The position numbers and the translations under genes are program-made. Positions 1 to 8,691 of a DNA stretch of 64,000 bases are shown here, in pieces (position 1 is the stretch's first letter; the number at the start of each line of letters is the position of its first letter). The DNA is from Candidatus Howiella intestinavium (GTDB taxonomy: Bacteria > Bacillota > Clostridia > Oscillospirales > Acutalibacteraceae): assembly GCA_904420585.1 (NCBI GenBank), contig CAJFVX010000012.1, positions 19,418 to 83,417 of the forward strand, in the 5' to 3' direction. Under the pieces are notes generated by a model. It made no database searches. It was not told the origin of the DNA and worked only from the letters and a program-made list of their open reading frames with translations.

Positions 1-149
1 TGCACCCGGCCAGCACCACCCACCGGCAGCTGTCGGATCAGCAGCTGGCCGACTGCGGCGTATCCCCCGACCTCATCCGGCTGTCGGTTGGCATTGAATA
101 CGCCGACGACATCATCGCCGATTTGGACAAGGCCCTGGCCCAGGTGTAA
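1..149 (+). CDS. metY: O-acetylhomoserine sulfhydrylase, C-terminal fragment
   Basis: This is the last 48 codons of a gene that begins left of the window (reading frame from base 3, stop at 147-149). The product reads [11 protein letters not shown]... then [10 protein letters not shown] and ends DKALAQV. That is the conserved tail of the Cys/Met-metabolism PLP-dependent enzymes, in particular O-acetylhomoserine aminocarboxypropyltransferase. The enzyme makes homocysteine from O-acetylhomoserine and sulfide in the cytoplasm. The catalytic lysine is outside the window, so cystathionine gamma-synthase or gamma-lyase cannot be excluded. Confidence 0.8.
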   Translation, partial: HPASTTHRQLSDQQLADCGVSPDLIRLSVGIEYADDIIADLDKALAQV

Positions 150-200
150 GCATTCCGGGACAAGCGGTAGAAGAGGGCCCCCTTCTGACATTCCCTCCTG

Positions 201-263
201 CAAATCCCGTTTCGGCGGGGTTTGCCGCGCGCAGAAATCGACGCACATGTCGCCGGTTCCTGC
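201..263. repeat. Tandem hairpins including 33-nt conserved-loop element, copy 1
   Basis: Two stem-loops stand between metY and the AraC gene. The first (201-224) has a 9-bp stem. The second (231-263) is the first of three 33-nt elements in this window, the others being at 25870-25902 and 36006-36038. Its core, cgacgcacatgtcgccgg, is identical to the 25870 copy while the flanking stem arms differ. Read on the minus strand the stem improves, because A-C mismatches become G-U pairs, so the functional strand is probably minus here. Confidence 0.6.
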
Positions 264-307
264 GATTCCAATGGCTTTCATCAGGGTTTTCGAGATCCGC
301 AGACTGT

Positions 308-372
308 AAGGCGGCCCCCGTTTGGAATCGAGAAAGCATCAGCCGCCTTTCCGATCCCACGGGGGCCTTTTT
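308..372 (+). terminator. Terminator or attenuator before the AraC gene
   Basis: A 9-bp stem (ggcccccgt at 313-321 with acgggggcc at 359-367) is followed by five T residues at 368-372, just before the AraC ribosome-binding site. A competing 8-bp stem (308-315 with 342-349) uses overlapping bases. The region could end metY transcription or act as an attenuator for the regulator gene. The pairings are visible; regulation is inferred. Confidence 0.5.
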
Positions 373-395
373 GCAACGGGAAGGGAGGTTTCCAA

Positions 396-1361
396 ATGCC
401 CATATGCAGCTTGTACGACAAAAGGGTATTGCAGCCGGGGTACCATCCGGTGCTCCAGTCCTGCTACTACCACGAATGGACCACCCGGGACATGCAGCAG
501 CACATGCACGACCGGATGGAGATTATGTGCGTCATCAAGGGGGAGTGCGACGTCCGGACGGGGGAGGAACAGGTGCGGCTGCTGGCCGGGGACTTTATCC
601 TGGTGGACGCCGGCCAGCCCCATGCCCTGCGGATTGACAGCCAGCGGGGCTGCATGGTGCTGAACGTGGAATTCGTCTTCGAAGACACCGGCAGCCCGGC
701 CCCGGACGTGGCCCTGCTCTACCGGGAATGCGCGGCCCTGCGGAGCCTGGTGGACGCCGGCCCCACCCCCTATCTCAAGGTCAAGGACAACGGGGAGATG
801 TATCGCATCCTGTCCACGGTGGTGGACAGGGCCACCCTGTCGGACGGCTACGATTTCACAGTGGATTTATGGCTGGCCCAGATGTTATTGTCCCTTTCCG
901 ACCTTTCGGGCGCCGGCCCCCGCAGGCAGGAGGCCGACTATGTGCAGATGGCAAAGGACTATGTGGCCCGCCATTACTACCACGAGATTCACGTGGCCGA
1001 CATCGCCCGGTTTATCCATATCCATCCGGCTTATCTGCAGCGCCTTTTCAAAAAGAACTGCGATATGTCGGTGGTGGACTACCTGACCGAGGTGCGCATG
1101 CAGAAGGCCTCCGACCTGCTGGCCCGTACCAATATGTCCATTCTGGATATCGCCAACAGCGTGGGTATCCACAGCCAGCAGTATTTTACCCGCCTGTTCA
1201 AGAAGGTCACCGGCATGACCCCCAAGGCCCTGCGGGACAGCAGTACCGCCGACCGGCCCAACATGGACGGCCTGCCCGAGAAAAATTCCCAGCGCCGGCA
1301 GGACGGTATGCGGGAAACCCCCTATGAAATCGACAGCGACTGGCGGGATATTGAAAAGTAA
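396..1361 (+). CDS. AraC-family transcriptional regulator with N-terminal cupin domain
   Basis: 321-aa cytoplasmic DNA-binding regulator. The N-terminal half is a cupin-type sensing domain (HMHDRMEIMCVIKGE near residue 45, then a GDFILVDAGQPHAL loop), which probably binds a small ligand such as a sugar. The C-terminal third carries two helix-turn-helix motifs (DIARFIHIHPAYLQRLFKK and ILDIANSVGIHSQQYFTRLFKK) of AraC/XylS type. About 45 polar residues follow the last helix. The ATG at 396 was chosen because GGGAGG lies just upstream; the frame is open further upstream but without family similarity. It sits 266 bp before a secreted glycosidase-like gene and is a good candidate for its activator. 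Confidence 0.88.
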   Translation: MPICSLYDKRVLQPGYHPVLQSCYYHEWTTRDMQQHMHDRMEIMCVIKGECDVRTGEEQVRLLAGDFILVDAGQPHALRIDSQRGCMVLNVEFVFEDTGSPAPDVALLYRECAALRSLVDAGPTPYLKVKDNGEMYRILSTVVDRATLSDGYDFTVDLWLAQMLLSLSDLSGAGPRRQEADYVQMAKDYVARHYYHEIHVADIARFIHIHPAYLQRLFKKNCDMSVVDYLTEVRMQKASDLLARTNMSILDIANSVGIHSQQYFTRLFKKVTGMTPKALRDSSTADRPNMDGLPEKNSQRRQDGMRETPYEIDSDWRDIEK

Positions 1362-1446
1362 AGGTTGGAAATAAGCAATCCAGATATTGCGAATGGGAAA
1401 CCATTTCGTATAATACGCAAGGTGTGCATTGCAAATAGGAATATAG

Positions 1447-1485
1447 ACTTCCGGGATTTGTACACAGAAATCCCGGAAGTTTTTT
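1447..1485 (+). terminator. Intrinsic terminator after the AraC gene
   Basis: A perfect 13-bp stem (acttccgggattt with aaatcccggaagt), an 8-nt loop and a T6 run ending at 1485. It separates the regulator transcript from the glycosidase gene. The remaining intergenic sequence (1362-1446 and 1486-1588) is AT-richer, with no other feature I can name. Confidence 0.85.
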
Positions 1486-1588
1486 GCGTAATTGGCTGAA
1501 TTTAACAGGCTTCGGCTATATAGGTTGCGATTGTGCAAAAAATATGGGGCGCTTATTTGCAATTTTGTAAAAGCCGATTGTCCAGGTC

Positions 1589-1597
1589 TGCTATAAT
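1589..1597 (+). promoter_or_regulatory. Extended -10 promoter of the dockerin glycosidase gene
   Basis: TGCTATAAT is a perfect extended -10 element. No good -35 box stands 17 bp upstream, which suits an activator-dependent promoter. An AGGAGG ribosome-binding site follows at 1614-1619, ahead of the ATG at 1628. Confidence 0.65.
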
Positions 1598-1627
1598 GGG
1601 GATAATCTAACATAGGAGGTTATAGGC

Positions 1628-4600
1628 ATGCAACATAGGAAAAAGCGTATGCACCGGGCCATAGCATGGGCCCTGGCTGCGGCTTTGGGGCTCTCCTGCT
1701 TCGGCGGGCTGCCGGCTGTCGCTGCGGATACGTCTGTATCTGCGGCGGAGGGGCAGGTCACCGGCGGGGAAGCGGCTGTCATCCGGGAGGACGGGGACAG
1801 CTGGACCCTGGAGAACCAGGCCGTCCGTTTAGGCCTTGCCTTTACGGATGGAAGCCTGCGCATGACCAGCTTTTACAACAAGGCCGCTGAGCGCGAATAC
1901 CTGACGGCCGACGACGAGACCAACTACCTTTTCTCCTACGACTGGGCGGGGTATGAAAACGGCAGCGGGGCGGTGGAAGCCTCCAAGCAGACCGTCTCTT
2001 CCGCCGACGGGAAGTGGGAAATGGTGGGTTCCCCCACGGTGGAGGATGTCACCACCCGCAACTACGATTTGGACACCCTGGAGCTGGGCCAGTCCCTGGA
2101 GATTGTGCTGCAGCACGCCACGGCCGGCATGCAGGTAACCCTGCAGTTTGAGATTTACAACGGCGTGGGCGGTATCCATTACCAGACCTTCATCAAGAAT
2201 ACCGGCGCGGAGAAAATGGTGATTACCGAGTCGGACGTCATCTCTCTGAACATGCCCAATGACGCCCACTATCTCCACTACATCAACGCCCGTTCCAGCA
2301 GCTCGGGCGGGGCGGAGAACGCCACCTGGAAGACCACCACGGGCAGCCTCAACTTCGAAAACAAGGCGGGCAACCTCAACGGCCGCAACGCTTTGTGCGT
2401 CTACGAGTCGGGGGACGGCTGGTGGATGATGCCCGAGACCAACTGGCGCACCCAGATAGGGCCGGAAAATTACGGGGACACCCCCAGCAAGACCAACACC
2501 AACCCGGAATTCGCCTCCATCTCCTGCTGGGACACCGATTCCACCCAGCAGGTCATGGTGCGCACCCATCCCGAAAGCGTCCAGCTGACCCTCAAGCCGG
2601 ATGAGGAATACCAGTACATCGGCGTCAACCTGACGGCCTTCAAGGGGGACGTGGTGGACGGCAAAATGGCGGCGGAGGAGCATTTCCGCCTGCGCTACAA
2701 GTACCACGACACCACCACCATCCTGAACACCAACGACTGGGATTACAATTCCAAGAGCACCTTTGAGTATATGCGGGACGTCATCATTCCCCAGGCGGTC
2801 AAGGCCAATGTGGATATGGTCATGATTGACGACCTTTGGAATGTCAACCGGGACAGCATCGAAGCGGTGCCCAAGTTCAAGAGCCTTTCCGAGCTGGGCC
2901 AGATGATTCGGGACAACGGCAAGATGTTCGGCATCTGGTACTCCTTAACCGGCGACGGCCACAACAAGGGCCGCGACCTGGCCGACCCGGATCAGTGGTA
3001 CGGCAACGAGAAAGAGGGAATCACCGGCAAGAAGGAGCTGATTGAGACCCTCATCAACGAATACAAGATGGATCACCAGATGATCGACCTGACCGAGTTC
3101 TGGCAGAACACCCAGGAGACCGACTACTCCTCCCCCTGCGACAACGTCTACCGCAAGAACACCAACGTCAACAACTGGCTCAACGAGCTGGTGGCGGAAT
3201 ACCCCAATTACCTTGTGAAGCTGACCAATGAGGTGGACGTATACCCCACCCAGGGCAACCGGGCCACCGGCCTGCTGCACATGACGGACAACGGCTGGGT
3301 GGTACATAACGCCGGTCTGTCGGGCGGTATGGCGGCCATGGTGAACTCCTTCGGCTACCTGCCTTTGAACTCCACCTACTCCAGCGGCGCCGTGGACGGC
3401 ACCATGAACCAGTATTACCATTATATGTTCGCCCGCAACGTCAAGCTGAACACCGACCCCGGCGGCCCCACCTGGACCGACCACGGCGTGCAGCTCATGG
3501 CCACCTTCAACGACTGGCGCAAGGGCGCGCGCATCAAGGAACTTACCGACAATGTGGTCACCCGCCCCTGCTATCTGGGCGAGGGCTGGGACTCCAATGA
3601 CGGGGCTGACTGGATTTCTAACGGCGTCAACGGGCCTTACGCCTGGATGTATACCGATGCCGACCGCTCCCGGGCCCTCATGCTGGCCACCTCCTACAAC
3701 GGGAATTCCTCGGTGCAGTTTACCGCCGATACCCGCTGGCTGGATGCGGATAAGAACTATCTGGTAGCCGACGTGACGCTGGACGATACCGGCAGCTTTA
3801 CCTACGCCTACAAGGGCCTGTACTCCGGCGCCCAGCTGACCGAAGAGGGCTTCTTAGTAGATCTGTCCGAAAGCACCTCGGGCGGCAAGGCCTACTGGTT
3901 CGAGGCCGTGGGCGAGGACACCATGCAGGTGGTGTATGCCGACGAGAAGATTGAAACCTATGAATCCTCCGTCTCCGGCGACGTCATGACCGTAAAGGTC
4001 ACCGGCCAGCCGGATACCATGGGCACGGTCATCGTGGCCAATTCTGCGGAAAATACCGGCCGGGTGGTTTCCATCCAGCTGGACGAGAACGGGGAGGCCA
4101 CCCTGGAAATCCCCGCCGACAAGCTGTACGCCCCCCAGGGCGGCCAGGCCGGCCTGGGCCGGGCTACCCGGGTGGAGTTTGAAGGCTGGTATAAAAACGG
4201 CGAAATCCAGTCCTCTCCCGGCGTGGTGGTCAACGCCACCGCCGGCGATGACAGCGGCAGCGTAGGCGCCAGCGGCAACGACTACCGGACGGTGACCTTC
4301 CAGAACGCCGGCGACTGGGTGGGCGGCACCCTGTCCATTCCCACCCCCGGAAAGTATCAGGTGACGGTCGCCTTTAAGAGCAACGAAAAGACCGGTCTGT
4401 CGGGCATCGGCACCGGCGACGAACCCATCGGCGACGTGGTGGATATGTCCGACGCCGGCATCTACGCGGTCAACCGGATTTTCACCCAGTCGATAGAGGT
4501 GGAATTCGCCGAAGCCGGGGACCAGCTGATTAAGATTTTCTGCATGGGCAAGGGCTCCAACAGCTCTTCCAGTTTGTCTTTACGCATCGACTATATCGAG

Positions 4601-6799
4601 TTTACGCCTGTCTACTCTGAGGCTCCCCAGCTGATGGAGGCCGAGGCAGAGAATATGACGGCCACCGGCGACACGGCGCTGCAGCAGACCGACGCGGCCG
4701 AGGCCAGCGGCGGCAGCCTGGTCAGCGTATCCGGCGCCACGGGTGGTTCCACCGTGACCCTGCCCATCCAGGTAAGCCGGCCCGGCGCCATGCAGCTGAC
4801 CCTCCAGTATCAGACCGACCCGGCCGGCCCCATCCTGCGGATTACCGACAGCGACGGCCTGCTGGATGTGACGGTGGATACCTACGGGGCCTCGGCGGGC
4901 ATCGCCACGGCCGACCTGGGCGAGGTCACTTTCCAGGCCGCCGGCGAAAAGGAACTGTACCTGACGGTGGGCGGATTCAACAAGAGCAACAAGGCCGACA
5001 GCTACAGCTACGGCATCGACGCTTTGCAGATGGTGTCCAGCCCCGGCGTGACGGCGTCTCAGAACGGCGCGGTTCTCACGGTGGGGGATACGCTGGATCT
5101 TTCGGAAATCATCACCCCCTCCCATATGCTTTCCAGCTATATGACGCCGGGCAGCCTGCGGTGGCAGGTTTACTCCGAAACCGCCTTTGACGTGGCCGAG
5201 GTGGATGCCGCCGGACAGCTGACGGCCAACTCGGTGGGTACGGCCGTCCTGCGGGTGAGCAACCAGTACGCCCCCACGGCCTATGTGGATTATACCGTCA
5301 CCGTCCTGCCCGACGATGCGCCGGCAGCCGTGAAAGAGGCGGCCGAGGCCATTGCGTCCCTGGGCGCGGCCACGGCTACGGAGGAATTTAAAGCCGCCCT
5401 TACAGAGGCGGAGAACCTGTATAAGGCCCTGCGTGAAAACGAGCAGCAGCAGGTGACCAGCGGCTATCTGCTCACCGCCGCCCGGGTATCCTATGACAAT
5501 CTGGTATCCCAGGATCCCGGCGAGGGCCTGCAGGCCGTCAACTATCTGGAGGACCTGGACTATACCGGCCAGGGTACCTTTACCGAGGGCACCTGTCCCA
5601 GCGGCTCCCATAAGATTCAGTTTGCCAAGGACGGGGAGATCTACGAGCACGGCATGGGCTTTGAGCCCCCGGATGGCTATGACGGCGCCCTGCTGGTGCC
5701 CATCCCCGAGGGCGTGGACATCTTCTATGCCAGGGTAGGTATTGACTGGGCCATGTCCCAGAACAACGAATACGACCAGCTCAACTATCTCACCTTCTAC
5801 ATCGACGGGGAGCAGATGGCCCAGACCGGCCAGCTGAAGAGCAACTATGTGGACGGCCAGTGGGTGGATACCAACATCTATGATGTGGAAATCGAAATCC
5901 CCGACGGCGCGAAGTGGCTGTATATCGAGAACTTCATCGGCAACCACCGCAACTGCGACCACATCCTGCTGGCCGACGCCCAGTTTAAGAGCGATGCGGC
6001 CGCCAATGTGGAAGCCCTCATCCGGGAGATTGCGCCGGACAATGTAAACCTGGAGCACTGGAGCGAGGAGACGGCCGAGAAGATCCGCACGGCCGAGGCC
6101 GCCTATATCGCCCTGACCCCCGAAGAGCGGGCTCTGGTCAGCAACTTTGACGCCCTGGTATCCCACCGCCGCACCCATGCGGGCTTTGGCCGGCTGGAGC
6201 TGAGCGAAGACCAGCTGGCCCAGGTGGACGCGGTAGACGCCGCCATCGGCGCCGTCCAGACCGCTGGCCGGCGGGGCGTCTCCACGGTGGCCCTGGCCGA
6301 AGCGGCCAAAGAGGCCTTTGACGGCCTGGGCGCCACCCTGCAGGACTATGTGTCCGACGTTTTCCGGCTGTATGAAGCCCAGTGGTGGATCGAGGACAAT
6401 GCCGCCGACCTGGAAGCCGCAGAACCGGTCTACGACCAGATTGCGGCCCTGCCCGAGACGGTGAGCGAATCCGACCGGCCGGCGGTAGAAGCCGCCCGTG
6501 CCGCCTACAACAACCTGACCTCTGCCCAGCAGGCCCTGGTGGATAACCTGGATGTCCTGGTGGCGGCTGAGGAGCAGCTGGGCGGCGGCGAGCCTGTCCG
6601 CGGCGACGGCGACTACAACGGCAACGGCGTTGTGGATATTCAGGACGTCATGTCTGCCTGCCGGGTGCTGGCCCGGTCGCATGCGGGTACAGTTCCTACC
6701 AAGGAAGAACTGGCTGCTGTGGACATGGACGGCGACAAGGATGTGGATATCCAGGATATTATGCTTATCTGCCGGGTTATCGCTGCCAAGAACCAGTAA
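1628..6799 (+). CDS. Secreted clan GH-D-like glycosidase with CBM-like modules and C-terminal dockerin
   Basis: 1723-aa exported multidomain protein. A signal peptide (KKR-rich start, hydrophobic core, AVAAD cleavage region near residue 32) leads into a beta-sandwich (about 50-350) and a TIM barrel resembling GH36/GH27-type alpha-galactosidases: MVMIDDLWN near 396, GKMFGIWYS near 437, MIDLTEF with candidate nucleophile Asp487, and TDNGWVVHNAG. Two CBM6/35-like beta domains (about 841-992 and 998-1137), an Ig-like domain (about 1141-1228), an NPCBM-like domain (about 1303-1455) and helical FIVAR-like repeats (about 1458-1654) follow. Residues 1657-1723 form a duplicated dockerin (DGDYNGNGVVDIQDV and DMDGDKDVDIQDI), which binds cohesins. 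The substrate is not deducible; an alpha-galactoside or related glycan is likely. Two AraC genes flank it. Confidence 0.82.
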   Translation: MQHRKKRMHRAIAWALAAALGLSCFGGLPAVAADTSVSAAEGQVTGGEAAVIREDGDSWTLENQAVRLGLAFTDGSLRMTSFYNKAAEREYLTADDETNYLFSYDWAGYENGSGAVEASKQTVSSADGKWEMVGSPTVEDVTTRNYDLDTLELGQSLEIVLQHATAGMQVTLQFEIYNGVGGIHYQTFIKNTGAEKMVITESDVISLNMPNDAHYLHYINARSSSSGGAENATWKTTTGSLNFENKAGNLNGRNALCVYESGDGWWMMPETNWRTQIGPENYGDTPSKTNTNPEFASISCWDTDSTQQVMVRTHPESVQLTLKPDEEYQYIGVNLTAFKGDVVDGKMAAEEHFRLRYKYHDTTTILNTNDWDYNSKSTFEYMRDVIIPQAVKANVDMVMIDDLWNVNRDSIEAVPKFKSLSELGQMIRDNGKMFGIWYSLTGDGHNKGRDLADPDQWYGNEKEGITGKKELIETLINEYKMDHQMIDLTEFWQNTQETDYSSPCDNVYRKNTNVNNWLNELVAEYPNYLVKLTNEVDVYPTQGNRATGLLHMTDNGWVVHNAGLSGGMAAMVNSFGYLPLNSTYSSGAVDGTMNQYYHYMFARNVKLNTDPGGPTWTDHGVQLMATFNDWRKGARIKELTDNVVTRPCYLGEGWDSNDGADWISNGVNGPYAWMYTDADRSRALMLATSYNGNSSVQFTADTRWLDADKNYLVADVTLDDTGSFTYAYKGLYSGAQLTEEGFLVDLSESTSGGKAYWFEAVGEDTMQVVYADEKIETYESSVSGDVMTVKVTGQPDTMGTVIVANSAENTGRVVSIQLDENGEATLEIPADKLYAPQGGQAGLGRATRVEFEGWYKNGEIQSSPGVVVNATAGDDSGSVGASGNDYRTVTFQNAGDWVGGTLSIPTPGKYQVTVAFKSNEKTGLSGIGTGDEPIGDVVDMSDAGIYAVNRIFTQSIEVEFAEAGDQLIKIFCMGKGSNSSSSLSLRIDYIEFTPVYSEAPQLMEAEAENMTATGDTALQQTDAAEASGGSLVSVSGATGGSTVTLPIQVSRPGAMQLTLQYQTDPAGPILRITDSDGLLDVTVDTYGASAGIATADLGEVTFQAAGEKELYLTVGGFNKSNKADSYSYGIDALQMVSSPGVTASQNGAVLTVGDTLDLSEIITPSHMLSSYMTPGSLRWQVYSETAFDVAEVDAAGQLTANSVGTAVLRVSNQYAPTAYVDYTVTVLPDDAPAAVKEAAEAIASLGAATATEEFKAALTEAENLYKALRENEQQQVTSGYLLTAARVSYDNLVSQDPGEGLQAVNYLEDLDYTGQGTFTEGTCPSGSHKIQFAKDGEIYEHGMGFEPPDGYDGALLVPIPEGVDIFYARVGIDWAMSQNNEYDQLNYLTFYIDGEQMAQTGQLKSNYVDGQWVDTNIYDVEIEIPDGAKWLYIENFIGNHRNCDHILLADAQFKSDAAANVEALIREIAPDNVNLEHWSEETAEKIRTAEAAYIALTPEERALVSNFDALVSHRRTHAGFGRLELSEDQLAQVDAVDAAIGAVQTAGRRGVSTVALAEAAKEAFDGLGATLQDYVSDVFRLYEAQWWIEDNAADLEAAEPVYDQIAALPETVSESDRPAVEAARAAYNNLTSAQQALVDNLDVLVAAEEQLGGGEPVRGDGDYNGNGVVDIQDVMSACRVLARSHAGTVPTKEELAAVDMDGDKDVDIQDIMLICRVIAAKNQ

Positions 6800-6826
6800 A
6801 CGATTCATCGGATATATCCTGACAAA

Positions 6827-6867
6827 AAGGCCTCCGGCTGCCGGAAAACGGCGGCCGAAGGCCTTTC
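6827..6867 (+). terminator. Hairpin terminator after the dockerin glycosidase
   Basis: A 17-bp stem (aaggcctccggctgccg paired with cggcggccgaaggcctt through a few G-U pairs) closed by a 7-nt loop. Only a short T run follows, so termination may be partial. Confidence 0.6.
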
Positions 6868-6995
6868 CTGCAGGGGGAAATGACAGGAAACGGATGTATT
6901 TTAGCAAGCTGAATATTGGATTTGCCCTGGGGCCGGCCGGCAGGATGTTTTCGTCTGTTTGCGGCTGCAGGCCGAAGAAACCTAAAAGGAAAACA

Positions 6996-7024
6996 TTGCA
7001 AAAAAGAAACAGATTTGTTATACT
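6996..7024 (+). promoter_or_regulatory. Promoter of second AraC gene
   Basis: TTGCAA (6996-7001), a 17-bp spacer and TATACT (7019-7024). This is a good sigma-A type promoter 24 bp before the regulator start codon. Confidence 0.7.
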
Positions 7025-7047
7025 GGTACCCAGAGAGGGTGAAGGGA

Positions 7048-7902
7048 ATGGATATTGAATATCAGTTTAAATATACGCCCCATCCGGATCCGGCGGAATT
7101 TCGCAACCACACCCACAATGCCTGTGAACTGCTTTATTTTCTGGATGGGTCGGGGCAGTATCTGGTGGAGGGCACCCCCTATGAAATCCGTCCCCAGACG
7201 CTGATGATCATGCGGCCGGGGGAAATGCATTACGCCCTGCTGCGGGCCGATCACCCTTACCGGCGGGTGTGTGTGAACTTTACCGAAAGCGTCCTGGAAT
7301 CCCTGGATCCCACCGGGCTGCTGCTGCGCCCCTTTCACAAGCGGGAGTTGGGGCAAAACAACCAGTATGAGGAACGGACGGCGGACATCCGGTTTATCGA
7401 ACAGTGCCTGCTGAAAATGGACGAGGCCGATTTGTCAACCGACTATGGATATCTGCTGGTTCGTTCCAACCTGTACGCCGCCCTCTGCGAGGTGTACAAG
7501 GGGTACCAGTGCCTGGAGCAGCTGGAGCTGTCCAACTGTGCCAGCGGCGATTTGATGTATGAGGTCATCCGGTATATCAACCAGAATCTGTGCGCGGACT
7601 TGTCCCTGCCCGTGCTGGAAAAGCGCTTTTTTATCAGCAAGCAATATCTGAACCAGCGGTTTAAAAAGGCCACCGGCACCACCGTATGGGATTACATACT
7701 GACCAAGCGGCTGATTCTGGCCAACCAGCTTATGGATGAGGGCAAACCGGCCACCGCCGCCGCCTTTGCCAGCGGCTTCAGCGATTACTCCTCCTTCTAC
7801 CGGGCCTACAAGGCCAAATTTCATATTTCCCCCCGCCAGCGGGGCCAGGGCCCTGTGGGTATTACCGACACCGACGCCCCCCGGGGCAGGCAGCGCTCTT
7901 GA
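7048..7902 (+). CDS. AraC-family transcriptional regulator
   Basis: 284-aa regulator. An N-terminal cupin-like fold (NHTHNACELLYFLDGSG, then LMIMRPGEMHYALL) is the probable ligand-sensing part. The C-terminal AraC DNA-binding domain shows both helix-turn-helix units (FFISKQYLNQRFKK and AAAFASGFSDYSSFYRAYK). The ATG at 7048 follows a GA-rich Shine-Dalgarno (gagagggtgaaggga) and fits the family start. It has its own promoter and lies 248 bp after the dockerin glycosidase, so that gene has an AraC regulator on each side. The stop codon lies within about 10 bp of an IS200 element; the last residues (GITDTDAPRGRQRS) look non-conserved and may have been changed by the insertion. Confidence 0.85.
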   Translation: MDIEYQFKYTPHPDPAEFRNHTHNACELLYFLDGSGQYLVEGTPYEIRPQTLMIMRPGEMHYALLRADHPYRRVCVNFTESVLESLDPTGLLLRPFHKRELGQNNQYEERTADIRFIEQCLLKMDEADLSTDYGYLLVRSNLYAALCEVYKGYQCLEQLELSNCASGDLMYEVIRYINQNLCADLSLPVLEKRFFISKQYLNQRFKKATGTTVWDYILTKRLILANQLMDEGKPATAAAFASGFSDYSSFYRAYKAKFHISPRQRGQGPVGITDTDAPRGRQRS

Positions 7903-8029
7903 CTTTGCAATCAAAACCACGCCCAAAGGACGTGGTATGAAGAATAAGCCCTAAAAGGGCATAATACCAGCAGCGCCTAAAGGCGCACAATGAGAAACGC
8001 CAACCGCACTTTGGTTAGGCGTTTCTTTC

Positions 8030-8491
8030 TTACATGTCTTCTAAATCTTTAAAGGGATCTTCATACTCTTTGAAGCTCAGCTGATCCATAATCTGGTCTT
8101 CTCTCTCCTGTTCCTGGATATATTTCTGGATGGCTTTTTTGTTCCCTCCTACCGTACTGACATAGTATCCTTTTGCCCAGAATACTCTTCGTCCATATTT
8201 GTACTTTAGGTTTGCATGCCTCTCGAATATCATCAACGTGCTTTTCCCTTTCAAATACCCCATGAACTCTCCTACGCTCAATTTTGGCGGTATGGATAGC
8301 AACATGTGTATATGATCGGGCATTGCATGGGCTTCTATGATTTCTACGTGTTTATATTCACATAGTCTTCTCAGTATTTTCCCTATGTCTGTCCTTAACT
8401 TCCCATATATCACTTTCCTGCGATACTTTGGTATGATTACTATGTGGTATTGACACTTCCATTTTGTATGTGATAAACTTTGCTCGTCCAT
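8030..8491 (-). CDS. tnpA: IS200/IS605-family Y1 transposase TnpA
   Basis: 153-aa HUH single-strand transposase. It carries the metal-binding HxH in DHIHMLLS near residue 60 and a C-terminal helix with the candidate catalytic tyrosine (KGYYVSTVGGNKKAIQKYI). Length and motifs match IS200 TnpA, which excises and inserts single-stranded circles by recognising hairpins at the element ends. The ATG follows an AAAGGAGG site, but that site is inside a long hairpin (8499-8509 with 8547-8557) that should hide it from ribosomes, the usual way IS200 limits its own transposase. The gene looks intact, so the element may be active. Confidence 0.93.
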   Translation of the reverse strand: MDEQSLSHTKWKCQYHIVIIPKYRRKVIYGKLRTDIGKILRRLCEYKHVEIIEAHAMPDHIHMLLSIPPKLSVGEFMGYLKGKSTLMIFERHANLKYKYGRRVFWAKGYYVSTVGGNKKAIQKYIQEQEREDQIMDQLSFKEYEDPFKDLEDM

Positions 8492-8498
8492 TCGGACC

Positions 8499-8557
8499 GA
8501 CCTCCTTTGTTTTCTGTGCGGTTGGCGTTACCCGCACTTATTATATCAAAGGAGGTC
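8499..8557 (-). promoter_or_regulatory. RBS-sequestering hairpin of tnpA
   Basis: An 11-bp stem (gacctcctttg at 8499-8509 with its complement at 8547-8557) places the tnpA Shine-Dalgarno in a duplex. The loop holds a second stem (8516-8521 with 8531-8536). The segment gtgcggttggcgtt (8516-8529) is an exact inverted copy of 7997-8010 at the other end of the element. A TATAAT on the minus strand lies in the loop. Confidence 0.65.
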
Positions 8558-8628
8558 TTTTTTTCTTTAATTGTCGCTATCGCTTTCCCGCTCTCCACCG
8601 GCTTAGCCGGTGGTTGGCCTTACAATGC

Positions 8629-8664
8629 AAAACACGCCGTGAGGAACTCCTCACGGCGTGTTTT
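8629..8664. terminator. Bidirectional terminator between IS200 and EamA gene
   Basis: A perfect 16-bp stem (aaaacacgccgtgagg with cctcacggcgtgtttt) with T runs on both strands. It ends the minus-strand EamA transcript. Confidence 0.8.
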
Positions 8665-8691
8665 TATATACAGGTATACGGGCGGAACGTC

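Larger units (their letters stand above)
7911..8620 (-). mobile_element. IS200-type insertion sequence (tnpA only)
   Basis: A single Y1 transposase gene on the minus strand is bordered by characteristic hairpins: three small stem-loops on the left (7917-7935, 7952-7963 region and 7972-7986 region), a 32-nt hairpin with T-tract (7994-8025), and a CCACCGGC/GCCGGTGG hairpin on the right (8595-8613). No tnpB is present. The exact cleavage sites cannot be fixed from one copy, so both ends are approximate. Confidence 0.75.

Noticed and set aside
4580..6907. 775-codon open frame on the minus strand opposite the dockerin glycosidase
   Set aside because: It is antisense to a clear secreted multidomain protein, has no start signal and no recognisable family. 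Long antisense frames are common in GC-rich genes.
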